Shown here: positions 53,496-63,782 of the stretch, piece after piece | Numbering within the stretch: position 1 is the first letter of the stretch | Layout of the letters: each line of letters begins with the position of its first letter | NCBI RefSeq assembly: GCF_027942865.1 | Contig: NC_134524.1 | Span: forward strand, 5,213,036 to 5,277,035 | DNA from: Odontesthes bonariensis | Lineage: Eukaryota; Chordata; Actinopteri; Atheriniformes; Atherinopsidae | DNA length: 64,000 nt | Direction: 5' to 3' | Translations under genes and position numbers: made by a program | Notes under the pieces: model-generated | Database searches by the model: none | What the model saw: only the letters and a program-made list of their open reading frames with translations | What the model was told of the DNA's origin: nothing

Positions 53496-56400
53496 CACAC
53501 ACACACACACACATCTGAAAAATGTGAAAGGAAAGTCCAGGTTAGCTAAAGACATGCAGCACGAGCCATTTTATAAACAGAAAAGACAAAAATACCGTCA
53601 ACATTTATGAAAAAGAACGTGCTCAACCGTTTGGGAGCTATAGCTTTATAAAATACAACTTAAACCTTAGTAATAATTAAAGTTTAATTAATTAAAGTAA
53701 TTGATATAAAACAATAGTTGAGCTCATAACTCGTGCACCTATCAGGGAGACAGCAAGGTCCGACTGCTGTTTACCCCCGGGGGGGGGCACAACCGTAATC
53801 TCCAGATGTGCTGCATTTAAGTACCATAGGACTAATTTTGTGTGTTGTGTGAAGAGTTTTTTTTTAGGCAAGTAGAATCACACTACACCTTAACTCTGTT
53901 ACACGTTCAAAAGAGTAATACATTTGCCAAAACTCGGCTGGAACTCGGCTCACAGGACGCAGCGGGGGGGTAAGTCAAATATTCAGATTCAGATTTTCTT
54001 TATCGTCATAGTAACGAGTACAACGAAAAGTAAGGTGCAGGCCTTTCAGTGCAGACGAATAACAATATAACTATAAAGGGACAGTATGTACTATATATTT
54101 TAAAAAAAGTATAAATACTAAATATAAAAACAATATAAAAACAATATGGCTATGTATTTAAACACAATATTGCACTTCACCGTAAGGAGGCATTTATGGC
54201 TCTGACAGCAGTTGGAAAGAAGCTCTTTTAGTCTATTTGACTTTGCTGCAGTCGTGTGATCTTTTGCCCTTTTTTTTTTTTTTTATGTTTCTGATGATCC
54301 AGGATTGGCCCTTTAATTCAGAAGGTTCTACATTTCTTTTCTTTGGTCTTCAGTTTGATATTTAAACAAAAACTCCTGAGAATGAAACCTTTGCACCGCT
54401 GTTGGATGTTTGAGCTCGAGCCTTTTGTTCTTTGCCATCGTGCGCAGAGGTCTATCAGGGTAAAATCCTTACGAGGCCGACATGATGCAGACGCACGCAG
54501 GACGCTTCAGGGCCACAGAGGCTGGTGCTGCTTTCCAGACAAAAAGCTCTCACCAACAGGGGCTCATCCACTGCAGACGATAAGTTTTCCTTCAGTTTAA
54601 TCCCAACACTGATGATGCTGGTCTTCTTGGCTTGTAGGGCACCATCTTTCCCTTTTTTATTTCAGCCAGGGTCACATATCAACCAGCATTTTGTACCTCG
54701 TGGATCAGAAGTGTGGGGACCAGTTTAAAAATGTACATTTTAGTGGGTTCACTGCCTTAAATAAAACTAATAAAACTAAATTCTCAAAGAAAGTGGGGCA
54801 TACATGCCTTAGGCTTCTGCTGTAATGAAAAGATAAACTAATGTATGCTGATTATGGTTCAAGTGTCTTACATTTAAGCCATTAAACAGAATTAAATGAT
54901 TTTTAAAAACTGCGTTTTACATCCCATAAACGCCCTTCATCAGCTGTAGACTAAACAATCTAAATCTATCGGGGATGCATTTGTCTTCACAGGCTCGTCT
55001 GCAGAGTAGACCAGCTGGAGTTCAACCAAAGCCGGACCACAGACATCCTCATACCAGGTATGCAAGAGCTTTAATGTCCCACCTGCTGGTTTAACCAAGC
55101 CTTAAATTCACATTATGGGTTGAAAGGTGATGGTGGGATGGACTCAAAAGGCTTCTGAGCGCCTGCTTTTACAAGACTTACATCGAGTGGAAACGTTTCA
55201 ACTTTGTCCGTGGTATGAGTTCAGATGTCTTGTGGACTTTTGTTTAGGGCTGGGCGAGTTAACTCGTTATTATCGCGTTAATATTTTTAAACAAGTAAAT
55301 GGAAGAGGAAGTATGTTAACGGAGGACGATGAGGGATAAATATATGAATAGAATAGTGTTAATTGTTATATTGTAATTTAATTAGTATATGGTATATATT
55401 TATTTACGGGGATAGTTATATATATATATATTCATATTTACATTTATATTTATAAGGATATGTGTGTAGTATTGGATAAAAAAAGCGGAAAAAAGAACAT
55501 ATGATGTTTTTAGGTCGTTTTAAAAGGGGACAAAAATGTCCCTTTTCAGAAATTAAGTTGCGTTTTAAATCAGGTATGAGGGCTAATCGTGATTAATCAG
55601 GGAAATCATGTGATTAATTATGCTGCGTGTACACCAAGAGCGACCTACGCTACCTGAGCGCCAGAAATCATTATTTCTCTATGGAGGGTGAGCTAACTGC
55701 GCTACCAGAGCGGATTCCAGCGATTAAACTGAAGCTAACTTTATGGTAATGAGCTATGACGCGTTTCGGCGAAAACCAATGACAATCCACAGATTGTAGG
55801 GGTCCGACAATCTGCGGGGTTCGCGGAAACAGACGTTTAAACTTTAGTTCCTATCCAAACAATAGTCGTTTAATCCTGAGACTCTTGCAATTGCCGTGTC
55901 GAGTGCTTCAATACAATAGTGTAGTAACCCCGCGCATACCTTTCTCACTGCAATTAAGTTTTATTTCGGATTTATTTCGGCTTTTATTTCGAATTTAGTT
56001 TCTTTTTCACAGCTGCCTCTGCTATTCCTGCTCTTCGCTGGTGTACCTAATGTAGTTTTACATAATTTGTAACGTGATGTATATCTTGTATAACAAATTG
56101 TAAATAACAACACGTTTATTCGTGTCCCTGCCCTCTCTTTCCTTATGTTCTTTTTCGCGGGGGTGCTGCACAGCCGCGGGGCCTTTAAGAATTGTGACGT
56201 CACGAGCTACCAAAGCAAATTCTCAAGCGAAGCTTCCAGGCTACCAGGTAGCGGAGGTCGCTCTTGGTGTACACGCAGCATTAGATTAAACATTTTAATC
56301 GTTGCCCTGCCCTAGTTTTGTTTAATGCTTCCAGACCTTCAGCCTGTATCAGTCATAGAAAGCACATAAAGCGTAGGCAAGGCACTCAATATTTATTCCA

Positions 56401-59400
56401 ATCCCACCACTTAGTGAAACATCAACGCTCTTTTCCATTTAGTCCATTTCTTATCCGTGGATTTGGAAAAGTGGTCGGCAGTTTGCAACAGTTCACAGGC
56501 AGATAATGTGCTCAATGTTTGTCGTCATTTCAGCCGCTTGCACGAAGTCCGACTTCCCTCTCATCATTGCTGCTGCAGGGACCCTGTTAGTCTGCTTTGT
56601 TGGAGCTGGACTGGCTGTGTTCTGCTGGATAAATCACAAACCCGGTGAGTCGTAGTTCTCATTTAGAAAAACAAAACAAGTGACAAACCAGCTCAGTGTT
56701 CCCTCTTCTGTGTCAAACTCAATGTTTTATGGTAAAGTGCAACGGCCACCAGGTGGCAGCAGAGCTCCTCTCAGGACCTTTTACATCAGTTCCAACCCCG
56801 AGCCTGAACTGTTGGCTCCTGAAACGACCGTTAGCGAGTGGCAGGGAAGCATAGAAGTAAGAAATGGTGACAAGAGAAAAGATGGTGAAGGACGGGGTTT
56901 GAATCAGCGTTCTCCAGCCTGAAGGTCCAGGACTTCGAACCTTTTATCCAGTAAAGGGCAGCGAACTTTCACATAATCACGTTGGGAATCTGAAAATCAT
57001 CAGTGAGTCGGCAGATGGACATTTTCTTTAGCCTCTAGTGTAATTCTATGATGCATTTTTCAAAGAAATCAACTTTTACGTTTTACAGTGAAGCCTCTGT
57101 GATCGAACACATGATTTATATCACCTGATATCCTCAAAAAATCAAAGTCTTACCAAGTATATTTGTCTCATTTCTAGTCAAAATATCTCATTACACTTAA
57201 TATAAGACACAACTGCCTAACAAGTACCATTTCAGCCAGATATAGGGACTTGTTTGAAGACAATACATCTGGAATATCTTGTTAAATGAAAAAGTCTTGA
57301 AAACAAATTGTTTTGAGTCACATATCATTTGAAACAAGCTTTTTTTTTTACATTTGAAGAGGTTTTTAAGCTAATTTCAAGATATTCAAGATACTTTTCT
57401 CAAAAGTCCTAAATATCACATCTTATATAAAAAAATCTTGACAAGCCGATTTTCTCTAGTTCTATCAGCAAATTGTTTTGCTTATTTCAAGCAAAAACGT
57501 CTTGTATTTGTTGTTTTTTTTTACTTATTTTTGGAGGGGCATTTTTTCCAGTGTATCACACAGAGTTGGGTTCAGCTCAGCAGATGTGATGAAATGCTGC
57601 TTACTACTTCAGGGCTCGTATATACGTGCTGAACCCAACTGTGTGTGATATATCTGAGCTGTGCGTGAACATATAAATCTCTAAAAGTGACCGTGGGAAA
57701 CATGGGAAACCTTGTGTTTCATCAGATGTAGCGGCTGGGCTTATGATGCACGATCCCAACTGATATCAAATGCAATTTTAATGTTAATTTGGAGATAAAA
57801 AGCAGGTAGTCTGAACACATCACCCATTTTCCTGCTATTTTCACCCAGATATAATCCATCTGCCACACAAAGCAGCGTTGTTCACGCTTTAAAAGACGTG
57901 CTTCATTCTGGAGCTGCTCGGCGGTGTGGTTCTTAGCTCCGCCCCCTCACAGCAAACAGGTGGTGTGGTTCTTAGCTCCGCCCCCTCACAGCAAACAGGT
58001 GTTGTGGTTCTTAGCTCCGCCTCCTCAGCAAACAGGTGGTGTGGTTCTTAGCTCCGCCCCCTCACAGCAAACGGGTGGTGTGGTTCTTAGCTCCGCCCCC
58101 TCACAGCAAACAGGTGGTGTGGTTCTTAGCTCCGCCCCCTCACAGCAAACAGGTGGTGTGGTTCTTAGCTCCGCCCCCTCACAACAAACAGGTGGTGTGG
58201 TTCTTAGCTCCGCCCCTCAGCAAACAGGTGGTGTGTTTCTTAGCTCCGCCCCCTCACAGCAAACAGGTGGTGTGGTTCTTAGCTCCGTCCCCTCAGTAAA
58301 CAGGTGGTGTGGTTCTTAGCTCCGCCTCCTCAGTAAACAGGTGGTGTGGTTCTTAGCTCCGCCCCCTCAGCTAACAGGTGGTGTGGTTCTTAGCTCCGCC
58401 CCCTCACAGCAAACAGGTGTTGTGGTTCTTAGCTCCGCCTCCTCAGCAAACAGGTGGTGTGGTTCTTAGCTCCGCCCCCTCACAGCAAACAGGTGGTGTG
58501 GTTCTTAGCTCCGCCCCTCAGCAAACAGGTGGTGTGGTTCTTAGCTCCGCCCCCTCACAGCAAACAGGTGGTGTGGTTCTTAGCTCCGCCCCCTCACAGC
58601 AAACAGGTGGTGTGGTTCTTAGCTCCGCCCCTCAGCAAACAGGTGGTGTGTTTCTTAGCTCCGCCCCCTCACAGCAAACAGGTGGTGTGGTTCTTAGCTC
58701 CGTCCCCTCAGTAAACAGGTGGTGTGGTTCTTAGCTCCGCCTCCTCAGTAAACAGGTGGTGTGGTTCTTAGCTCCGCCCCCTCAGCTAACAGGTGGTGTG
58801 GTTCTTAGCTCCGCCCCCTCACAGCAAACAGGCGGTGTGGTTCTTAGCTCCGCCTCCTCAGCAAACAGGTGGTGTGGTTCTTAGCTCCGCCCCCTCACAG
58901 CAAACAGGTGGTGTGGTTCTTAGCTCCGCCCCCTCACAGCAAACAGGCGGTGTGGTTCTTAGCTCCGCCCCCTCACAGCAAACAGGCGGTGTGGTTCTTA
59001 GCTCCGCCCCCCACAGCTAACAGGTGGTGTGGTTCTTAGCTCCGCCCCCTCACAGCTAACAGTTGGTGTGGTTCTTAGCTCCGCCCCCTCACAGCTAACA
59101 GGTGGTGTGGTTCTTAGCTCCGCCCCCTCACAGCAAACAGGTGGTGTAGTTCTTAGCTCCGCTCCCTCAGCAAACAGGTTGTGCGGTTCTTAGCTCCGCC
59201 CCTTCAGCAAACAGGTGGTGTGGTTCTTAGCTCCGCCCCCTCACAGCAAACAGGTGGTGTGGTTCTTAGCTCCGCCCCCTCACAGCAAACAGGTGGTGTG
59301 GTTCTTAGCTCCGCCCCCTCAGTAAATAGGTGGTGTGGTTCTTAGCTCCGCCCCCTCACAGCAAACAGGTGGTGTGGTTCTTAGCTCCGCCCCCTCAGCT

Positions 59401-60543
59401 AACAGGTGGTGTGGTTCTTAGCTCCGCCCCCTCACAGCTAACAGGTGGTGTGGTTCTTAGCTCCGCCCCCTCACAGCAAACATGTGTAGTTGTTAGCTCC
59501 GCCCCCTCAGCTAACAGGTGGTGTGGTTCTTAGCTCCACCCCCTCAGCTAACAGGTGGTGTGGTTCTTAGCTCCGCCCCCTCACAGCTAACAGGTGGTGT
59601 AGTTCTTAGCTCCGCCCCCTCAGCAAACAGGTTGTGCGGTTCTTAGCTCCGCCCCCTCAGCTAACAGGTGGTGTGGTTCTTAGCTCCGCCCCCTCACAGC
59701 TAACAGGTGGTGTGGTTCTTAGCTCCGCCCCCTCAGCTAACAGGTGGTGTGGTTCTTAGCTCCGCCCCCTCAGCAAACAGGTGGTGTGGTTCTTAGCTCC
59801 GCCCCCTCAGCTAACAGGTGGTGTGAATCCTGGCTGGAACCTTCCTATATGGAGTTGGCACGCTATCCTTTCATAATTGCTCGATATCCTAACCGCAGAT
59901 CTTTGTTTGCATTGATGCAGCTCGGGGGAAAAGGACATCGGACCAAAGTACAAGGAGTGACGGATCTGAGGACCAATCCCTCCTGGAGCCGCCAAGGATG
60001 ACGTGCACTGCTGACAGCGAGCCGACCGAGGAGAGTTCCACCAACCACCGACTACAGCCCAACGAATGGCTGCAGAGGCATCGGGTGGTTTGCCAGGCCA
60101 ACCGACCAACAATAGTCCAGAGCTACACCGAAACCCGGAGCCGATCTTTAGACTTCAGCACCAAGGACAGCAACTCACCCAGTGAACACAATCCAAAACA
60201 GACGGCCTCAACGATCGGGAACCCTTCAGGAACTTTCAATTTAGCCCACAAGAAGGGTCTAAAGCTTGAGATCCAAGGACAGAACAGCGATTTAGCCGGA
60301 GGCCAAACGCTTCATAGATACAGACGCAGTAACAGCAGTCCAGTTCAGTCCGCTTTGGCTACTTCAGGGCATTTCTTTTTAGCCAGAAGTGCAGCGATAA
60401 GGCAAGACTCCAAACACCCGAAGAGTGATAACTGTTCCCTGCTTGATCAGGGTCATGATTTGTCTCAGCGTAGACATTCCCTTCGACTTCCAGTAGATCT
60501 AACCCAGGAGTTTGGAGCTGTGTTTTACCGGCAGATGACCTGA
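42998..60543 (+). CDS. Butyrophilin/MOG/B7-like Ig receptor (six exons, 467 aa)
   Basis: Exons: 42998-43043, 48968-49312, 52847-53060, 54993-55057, 56534-56644, 59921-60543 (TGA). All introns are GT-AG with matching phases (1,1,2,1,1). Product: short signal peptide (1-16); V-set Ig domain with C37, W52, DAGEYRC ending at C112; a C-type Ig domain (about 132-223; C152, QCEASCW and LDDGGN as in fish butyrophilin-like proteins) split over two exons; one transmembrane helix (about 232-255); a 206-residue Ser/Gln/Arg-rich tail. There is no B30.2 domain, and no canonical ITIM or ITAM in the tail. A type I membrane protein of immune regulation is inferred. Exons 2-5 are secure; exon 1 and the tail rest on phase and position. 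Confidence 0.75.
43468..43820. repeat. Tandem duplication, 176-bp unit, two copies
   Basis: AGAACAGGGCCATTTTACTG starts at 43468 and again at 43644; the units differ by a few bases and a T-run length. Non-coding. Confidence 0.85.
44178..44835. mobile_element. Foldback element with about 290-bp inverted arms, TTAA target
   Basis: Left arm about 44178-44465 and right arm about 44545-44835 are reverse complements with few differences, around an 80-bp centre. The element starts AGGATAAGACC and is bounded by TTAA (44174-44177, 44836-44839), the target used by piggyBac and Kolobok families. No frame. It lies in intron 1 of the Ig receptor gene. Confidence 0.8.
45340..45430 (+). repeat. LINE 3' end-like sequence
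   Basis: GTACTGTGTATGAGACAAATAAAA resembles a fish LINE 3' terminus (only part quoted: ATGAGACAAATAAAA). The rest of 44840-46329 shows nothing I recognise. Confidence 0.35.
46334..47374. mobile_element. Probable TTAA-target element containing GGGTCAAAAATGACCC palindromes
   Basis: Bounded by TTAA at 46330-46333 and 47375-47378, with weakly inverted ends (CCTTTGTGCGG / CAACAGGAGGG). GGGTCAAAAATGACCC occurs near both ends (46378 and 47162). A smaller TIR element (46454-46850) is nested in it. Boundaries are moderately sure. Confidence 0.45.
46454..46850. mobile_element. TIR element (397 bp), full-length copy
   Basis: Perfect 23-bp inverted ends starting TACGGTGGCCGACACG, with flanking ATTTTG on both sides (6-bp duplication). 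Near the left end is a threefold 14-bp GCAAACGCGCT-type repeat. A truncated copy lies at 30590-30849. Confidence 0.8.
48402..48600 (-). pseudogene. LINE reverse-transcriptase C-terminal fragment
   Basis: On the minus strand: QNAAARLLT then HITPVLNSLHWLPV and LAPSYLSELL, a hallmark C-terminal block of L2/CR1-like fish LINE ORF2. Truncated at both ends. It lies in intron 1 of the Ig receptor gene. Confidence 0.75.
48835..48950 (+). repeat. LINE 3' tail next to Ig exon 2
   Basis: AATGTCATTGTACAGG to AACCTTTGAATCTTGAAT is typical of another fish LINE 3' end. It stops about 18 bp before the V-exon acceptor, so it may supply part of the branch-point region. Confidence 0.5.
48968..49312 (+). CDS. 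Ig receptor exon 2 (V-set domain)
   Basis: 345 bp, phase 1-1. Encodes DVILPCSF, VEWSKRG and LSDAGEYRC, a complete V-set Ig fold. Acceptor TTTCCCAG, donor GTATGA. Confidence 0.9.
49313..51112. other. Ig receptor intron 2, first part: repeats, no gene
   Basis: T-rich tract (49330-49400), a small GGCGGTAATGCA ... ACCGCC fold at 49465-49500 ending in AATAAA and GAAGAAGAAG (SINE-like), and a G-run at 49790-49830. Otherwise unrecognised. Confidence 0.4.
51121..52045. mobile_element. hAT-type element (925 bp)
   Basis: Ends CAGGGGTTCCCAAAC and GTTTTCAAAGTGGG-like (reverse complement at the right), flanked by a perfect 8-bp duplication TCTTAAAC (51113-51120, 52046-52053). No transposase; the interior holds unrelated sequence. 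Confidence 0.8.
52490..52612 (+). repeat. L2/CR1-like LINE 3' tail
   Basis: GTGAAGCACTTTGGTC ... TATAAATACATTTTGAATTG, a characteristic 3' end. About 240 bp upstream of exon 3. Confidence 0.6.
52847..53060 (+). CDS. Ig receptor exon 3 (C-type Ig domain, first part)
   Basis: 214 bp, phase 1-2. VSEPTLSVVSSAGGAVTVQC, then CWLPAPQ and LDDGGN. Acceptor TTTCTGCAG, donor GTGAAG. Confidence 0.85.
53139..53973. mobile_element. Foldback/TTAA-type element, right end truncated
   Basis: Starts TTAAAGGGATAGTTCGC at 53139. The block GCTGCGTCCTGTGAGCCGAG (53227) recurs inverted near 53950. The right arm stops early where LINE-like sequence begins. A (CA)n run (53455-53512) lies inside. Confidence 0.6.
53980..54200 (+). 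repeat. LINE 3' end-like sequence
   Basis: CAGATTCAGATTTTCTTTATCGTC opens a common fish LINE end (quoted in part: TTTCTTTATCGTCAT). Assigned by resemblance only. 54200-54990 shows nothing recognised. Confidence 0.4.
54993..55057 (+). CDS. Ig receptor exon 4 (C-domain, end)
   Basis: 65 bp, phase 2-1. LVCRVDQLEFNQSRT, with the second Ig cysteine. Small exons of this type are usual after the split C-domain in fish butyrophilin-like genes. Confidence 0.8.
55245..56314. mobile_element. hAT-derived element, copy 3, with a nested Harbinger MITE
   Basis: Ends TAGGGCTGGGC and GCCCTGCCCTA; flanks CTTTTGTT and GTTTTGTT (7 of 8 match). Same family as 20932 and 35205, but the interior is largely lost. 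Split by 55621-56280. Confidence 0.75.
55621..56280. mobile_element. Harbinger-type MITE (660 bp)
   Basis: Inverted ends TGCTGCGTGTACACCAAG extending over about 34 bp with one mismatch; 3-bp TTA duplication (55618-55620, 56281-56283), as PIF/Harbinger transposases make. A broken copy is at 305-809. Confidence 0.8.
56534..56644 (+). CDS. Ig receptor exon 5 (transmembrane)
   Basis: 111 bp, phase 1-1. PLIIAAAGTLLVCFVGAG and following residues form the membrane helix. Acceptor CATTTCAG, donor GTGAGT. Confidence 0.85.
56645..57919 (+). other. Ig receptor intron 5, first part
   Basis: No gene. A frame at 56680-56922 has no splice or family support. AT-rich sequence from 57120 to 57560. Confidence 0.4.
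57920..59826. repeat. Minisatellite, 39-bp unit, about 50 copies
   Basis: Unit contains CTTAGCTCCGCCCCCTC; lengths of 36-39 bp through loss of CA or C. A 415-bp block of about 11 units with the same variants occurs twice (the GTGTGTTTCTTAG variant at 58231 and 58646). Each unit carries a GC-box-like CCGCCCC. It lies inside intron 5 of the Ig receptor gene. Confidence 0.97.
59921..60543 (+). CDS. Ig receptor exon 6 (cytoplasmic tail, stop)
   Basis: Two bases plus 206 codons and TGA. The acceptor ATTGATGCAG is in phase with exon 5; the alternative AG at 59898 gives an early stop. The open frame runs from the acceptor to the stop through non-repetitive sequence. Ser/Thr/Arg/Gln-rich, no recognised domain; three Tyr contexts, none a canonical ITIM. 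Confidence 0.6.
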
Positions 60544-60599
60544 AGCTGGATACCTCTGATATAGGTGCTGATATGTTACTGTAATCAGGTTGAACTTTC

Positions 60600-61422
60600 A
60601 GGCCGGCTGATTTCGGCTCTGGGAGGAGCAAAATGCATTGTGGGTAAACACTCTGCATACTGTCTGATCGATTAGTATGTAGTATGCAGCATGCGGTATG
60701 TAGTATGTAGTATGCAGCATGCAGTATGTAGTATGTAGAATGCAGTATGCAGTATGTAGTATGCAGTATGCGGTATGTAGTATGTAGTATGCAGCATGCA
60801 GTATGTAGTATGCAGCATGCAGCATGCAGTCTGTAGTATGCAGTATGTAGCATGCAGCATGCAGTCTGTAGTATGCAGTATGTAGCATGCAGTATGCAGT
60901 ATGCAGCATGTAGTATGTAGTATGCAGTATGCAGCATGTAGCATGCAATATGTAGTATGCAGTATGTAGTATGCAGTATGTAGTATGCAGTATGCAGCAT
61001 GTAGTATGTAGTATGCAGTATGCAGCATGTAGTATGCAGTATGTAGTATGCAGCATGTAGTATGCAGTATGCAGCATGCAGCATGTAGTATGCAGCATGT
61101 AGCATGCAGTATGCAGTATGCAGTATGCAGTATTAAGCATGTAGTATGCAGCATGCAGCATGTAGTATGCAGTATGCAGCATGCAGTATGTAGCATGCAG
61201 TATGCAGCATGCAGTATGTAGCATGCAGTATGCAGTATGCAGCATGCAGTATGTAGCATGCAGTATGCAGTATGCAGCATGTAGTATGTAGCATGCAGTA
61301 TGCAGTATGTAGTATGCAGCGTGTAGTATGCAGTATGTAGTGTGCAGCATGCAGCATGCAGTATGTAGTGTGCAGCATGTAGTATGCAGTATGCAGTATG
61401 TAGTATGCAGTATTCAGCATGT

Positions 61423-61456
<34 letters not shown>

Positions 61457-62887
61457 TAGTATGCAGCATGCAGTATGTAGTATGCAGTATGCAGCATGTA
61501 GTATGCAGTATGTAGTATGCAGTATGTAGTGTGCAGCATGCAGTATGTAGTATGCAGCATTCAGCATGTAGTATGCAGTATGCAGTATGTAGTATGCAGT
61601 ATTCAGCATGTAGTATGTAGTATGCAGTATGCAGTATGCAGCATGCAGTATGCAGTATGCAGCATGTAGTATGCAGTATGGAGTATGCAGTCTGTAGTAT
61701 GTAGTATGCAGTATGGAGTATGTAGTATGCAGCATGTAGTATGTAGTATGCACCATGTAGTATGCAGCATGCAGTCTGTAGTATGTAGTATGCAGTATGT
61801 AGTATGCAGTATGCAGTATGGAGTATGCAGTATGCAGCATGTAGTATGCAGTATGCAGCATGTAGTATGCAGCATGCAGCATGTAGTATGCAGCATGCAG
61901 CATGTAGTATGCAGCATGTATTATGCAGCATGTAGTATGCAGTATGCAGCATTCAGCATGTAGTATGCAGTATGTAGTATGCAGTATGTAGTATGTAGTA
62001 TGCAGTATGCAGTATGTAGTATGCAGCATGCAGCATGCAGCATGTAGCATGCAGTATGTAGTATGCAGTATGTAGTATGCAGTATGTAGTATGTAGTATG
62101 CAGTATGCAGTATGTAGTATGCAGCATGTAGTATGCAGTATGTAGTATGCAGCATGTAGTATGCAGTATGTAGTATGCAGCATGCAGTATGCAGTATGCA
62201 GCATGTAGTATGCAGTATGTAGTATGCAGCATGTAGTATGCAGTATGTAGTATGCAGCATGCAGTATGTAGTATGCAGCATGTAGTATGCAGTATGTAGT
62301 ATGCAGCATGCAGTATGCAGTATGCAGCATGTAGTATGTAGTATGCAGTATGCAGCATGTAGTATGCAGTATGTAGTATGCAGTATGCAGCATGTAGTAT
62401 GCAGTATGCAGTATGTAGTATGCAGTATTCAGCGTGCAGTATGCAGCATGTAGTATGCAGTATGCAGCATGTAGTATGCAGTATGCAGTATGCAGCATGT
62501 AGTATGCAGTATGTAGTATGTAGTATGTAGTATGCAGCATGCAGCATGTAGTATGCAGTATGCAACATGCAGTATGCAGTATGCAGTATGTAGTATGCAG
62601 TATGTAGTATGTAGTATGCAGCATGCAGTATGCAGCATGTAGTATGTAGTATGCAGTATGCAGCATGCAGTATGCACTATGCAGTATGTAGTATGCAGTA
62701 TGCACTATGCAGTATGCAGTATGTAGTATGCAGTATGTAGTATGCAGTATGCAGCATGCAGTATGTAGTATGCAGTATGCAGCATGTAGTATGCAGCTTG
62801 TAGTATGTAGTATGCAGTATGTAGTATGCAGTATGCAGCATGTAGTATGTAGTATGCAGTATGCAGTAGGCGGTTTCGAACACAGCC
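60600..62887. mobile_element. TIR element with hugely expanded internal heptamer array
   Basis: Reverse-orientation relative of 4224-4882. The left part (60600-60675) matches the interior of that copy (GGCCGGCTGATTTC, AATGCATTGTGGGTAAACAC). The right end GCGGTTTCGAACACAGCC ends at about 62887. The other TIR is missing. Between them 60676-62868 is about 310 heptamers of the form GTATGCA/GTATGTA/GCATGCA. Long open frames across it (Leu-His-Thr-Ala-Tyr-Tyr-Ile type) are not genes. Confidence 0.85.
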
Positions 62888-63751
62888 AGACTCACTACAG
62901 GAGTGGGATGTGATTGGGAAAAACAAACGGTGAAGGGATATTTTAATGGAGGTAACAAAACAAAGGCGAAACTTACCTCAACCGGCTGCTCTGCGCTCCA
63001 GGGGTGTTACATCAAAAGAGGTCCCCGGGAACATGACCCCTTAAATATGGTTCCGGAGAACAGTAGCAAGAAGGAGGGGGGAGTGTGTAAATGTGTAAAG
63101 ATGTTTATTCATGTATATAAGTTTGGGTGTTAAGTAATAGTTTAGTTTTTTTTTTTTAATTGGTGATTATATTGTGTATATATTGCAAATATGGATGGAT
63201 GTACATATTTATGATTATTGATAATGTACATATCTGAACCTACCTGTTAGTGGTTTGGTCTAATTGGTCATGTGATTAAGGGTAGAGTGTTGGAGATTTG
63301 GATTGAGACTGATGAGGATTGTTACTGTAAAGATTTTGGATTTTGCTCGTGTTTCATTAAACACACCTTCATTGCCACTTAAAGGATTATTCCTTGGTTT
63401 TTGCCTCCGCACCGCTCGACAAGTTGAAACAGCTGTTCTCAAAGCCAAACATGCACATCTGTAAAGCATTAAACAGGAGGCTGGTGGACATGTTGCATTA
63501 AATAAGTGTTTTAAGAACCAGAATAGACAAAAAAAAAACACCCCTAAAAGGTAAGCTGACCCCATTTGGTTGAAATAAATGTTGCTAAATGAGTCGATTG
63601 AGTTTGTTTTGTTCCATTTGAGCTTTTCTTCCGGAGGAAACAGAGATGACGGCTTCTTTCAGCGAGCAGCTGTGGTGACACCAAGCGCTGAGCTCGGCGT
63701 TTCTCACAGGAAGTGCAGAGATGCGAGCTTCTCACTCGCTGCTGGAGCAGG
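62888..63751. other. Intergenic, no gene recognised
   Basis: Short mixed sequence with AT-rich part (63130-63200). No conserved frame. AATAAA at 63574-63579 could serve a transcript, but none is defined. Confidence 0.4.
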
Positions 63752-63782
63752 ATGCTGGTAACACCGTTCTGCATGATGCTGG
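63752..63782 (+). CDS. Possible first exon (signal peptide) of a downstream gene
   Basis: ATG followed by LVTPFCMML and a GTGAGT donor in phase 1, as in the Ig receptor leader exon. The remainder would lie beyond the window. Weak: short and without homology support. Confidence 0.3.

Noticed and set aside
57924..59533. Frames of 67-131 codons with Trp-Phe-Leu-Ala-Pro-Pro repeats
   Set aside because: 39-bp minisatellite translated; intronic.
59744..60001. Frame running from the 39-bp array into the last Ig exon
   Set aside because: It uses another frame than the spliced tail and ends at 60001; the phase-matched acceptor at 59921 explains the coding signal.
60359..62958. Long minus-strand frames rich in Leu-His-Thr-Ala-Tyr
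   Set aside because: They follow the heptamer array; 7-bp units give a 21-bp coding period without stops.
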